In this document: one piece after another, positions 63,301 through 64,000 of the stretch | Layout of the letters: each line of letters opens with the position of its first letter | Position numbering within the stretch: the first letter of the stretch is position 1 | Origin: Argyresthia goedartella | Lineage: Eukaryota > Arthropoda > Insecta > Lepidoptera > Argyresthiidae | Direction of reading: 5' to 3' | Length of the DNA stretch: 64,000 bases | Assembly: GCA_949825045.1 (NCBI GenBank) | Contig: OX463806.1 | Coordinates: 43,176,208-43,240,207, forward strand | Made by a program: the position numbers and the translations under genes | The notes under the pieces: model-generated | The model's database searches: none | Told to the model about the DNA's origin: nothing | What the model saw: only the letters and a program-made list of their open reading frames with translations

Positions 63301-64000
63301 ACATTGTCTTAAAGGTGAAGTTCTCCACAAGCAGACTTAATGTGTTGTGTGTACTCTGCCCAGTTGGCCTTTTTGATGTTTCTTTTCGTTTCTTGGCAGT
63401 TTTGTGTGTTATCTAACGTTTTAATAGAAATAATAAGATGGTCGCTGCCAAAAGATTCGTTAGTAACGTTCCAGTCAAAATCGAATGCAAGATCATCACT
63501 ACTAAAGGAGATATCAGGTGATGTACATATTATATCACCATTGAGCTGGGCACATCGGGTAAAATCTCCATTGTTAAGAAAGACGTAATTATGTTCTAAG
63601 ATAGTATCTGATAAGAGTCTACCCCGTGTGTCAGTTGTATATGACCAAGCCGTGTGATGAGCGTTGAAGTCTCCGACGATTAGAGTTTTCTCAGAAAAGT
63701 GGCTGAAAAGTTCTTGGTAGTCTCTAACGCTTACTGCTATGTTTGAGGGAGAGTAGACACCTATGATGTGTTGGAGTTTAAAGCTATTAAGGACTTCAAG
63801 ACATAGCATGTCAATATTATTATTATTATTTCTTGGAAGGGTTTTGAGTGTACAGTTTATAGATTGGTGAACCAGGATAGCTAAACCTCCGTATCCATCT
63901 GCTCGATCTTTTCTGAAGACAGAATAACCTGATAAATTAATAAGATTTTTGCATTCTAGCCAAGTTTCAGACAGAAGACATATATGAACTTTTTCATTAT
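60351..64000 (-). pseudogene. LINE ORF2: endonuclease, reverse transcriptase and RNase H, one in-frame TAA
   Basis: Reads from the right edge: LLSETWL (~63980, catalytic Glu of APE), VGDFNAHHTAW (~63690) and GSDHLII (~63450), the APE core. After a TAA at 63311-63309 the same frame continues without other stops through KYRPISLINCICKTFNLMIT, ADISNAYNNVAIE, GIAQGDPMSPILFN and QYADDFALYC (reverse-transcriptase palm, catalytic Asps intact). RNase H follows: IYTDGSKT, GVELTAIKE, IFTDSKSSLQ, GNEIADSLASEA (all four acidic positions present). A CTRCEREEDLLHLVLEC zinc-knuckle-like motif comes near the end. Stop TAA at 60351-60353. From 63011 the frame begins at an ATG, but this is probably not the natural start. 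Low decay suggests a young copy. Confidence 0.92.

Larger units (their letters stand above)
60098..64000 (-). mobile_element. I-group-like LINE (APE endonuclease + reverse transcriptase + RNase H), nearly intact, 5' end beyond the window
   Basis: Poly(A) tail (T15 at 60098-60112 on the plus strand), a 3' UTR of about 240 bp with a ~109-bp tandem duplication, then one reading frame from 60351 to the right edge (about 1,216 codons) with only one stop. Domains and C-terminal RNase H place it with I/Loa-type elements; exact clade unknown. It is inserted in transporter intron 6, antisense, inside an older repeat. Confidence 0.93.

Overview
The window looks like nuclear DNA of a lepidopteran insect (moth or butterfly). 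The support is GT-AG introns of 0.8-9 kb, two insect-type host genes with small exons, and dense repeats of kinds typical of Lepidoptera: tRNA-headed SINEs, a widespread element ending in a GACG microsatellite, R1/I/jockey/RTE/CR1-like LINEs, a Tc1 element and several hairpin MITEs. No bacterial, CRISPR or organellar features are seen.

Only two host genes could be reconstructed exon by exon, in divergent orientation. (1) Positions 366-24424, minus strand: a complete seven-exon gene for a 246-residue VAP protein (Vap33/VAPA/VAPB family), an ER tail-anchored MSP-domain receptor for FFAT-motif proteins. All six intron phases agree. (2) Positions 41663 to beyond 59801, plus strand: the first six coding exons (340 residues, about 8 of 11 expected membrane helices) of an AAAP/SLC32-36-38 family amino-acid transporter, whose 3' end lies beyond the right edge. 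About 8 kb upstream of its ATG are two candidate non-coding first exons (32997-33042 and 33691-33755), each with an Initiator, a DPE at exactly +28 and a strong splice donor.

Nearly everything else is mobile or repetitive. Vap33 introns hold a degraded CR1-like LINE (2030-4185), a 56-bp minisatellite (6801-7627), a Tc1 transposon (13802-15555) ending 23 bp from a splice donor, two large palindromes, several MITEs and LINE fragments. The intergenic block 24.5-41 kb holds at least four LINE pieces on the minus strand and the 3' end of an errantivirus-like retroelement with a broken env. The transporter introns hold SINEs, MITEs, a relic duplicate of the 3' end of exon 4 and two LINE fragments. 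The window ends in a nearly intact APE-RT-RNaseH LINE (60098 to the edge) carrying a single in-frame stop.

I found no clearly new biological system. The best leads are the paired Inr+DPE first exons, the very homogeneous 12 x 45 bp array that stops about 60 bp before the transporter start-codon exon, the exon-4 duplication relic, the palindromes and a possible THAP-finger exon inside a Vap33 intron. All calls come from reading the sequence; no database search was possible.
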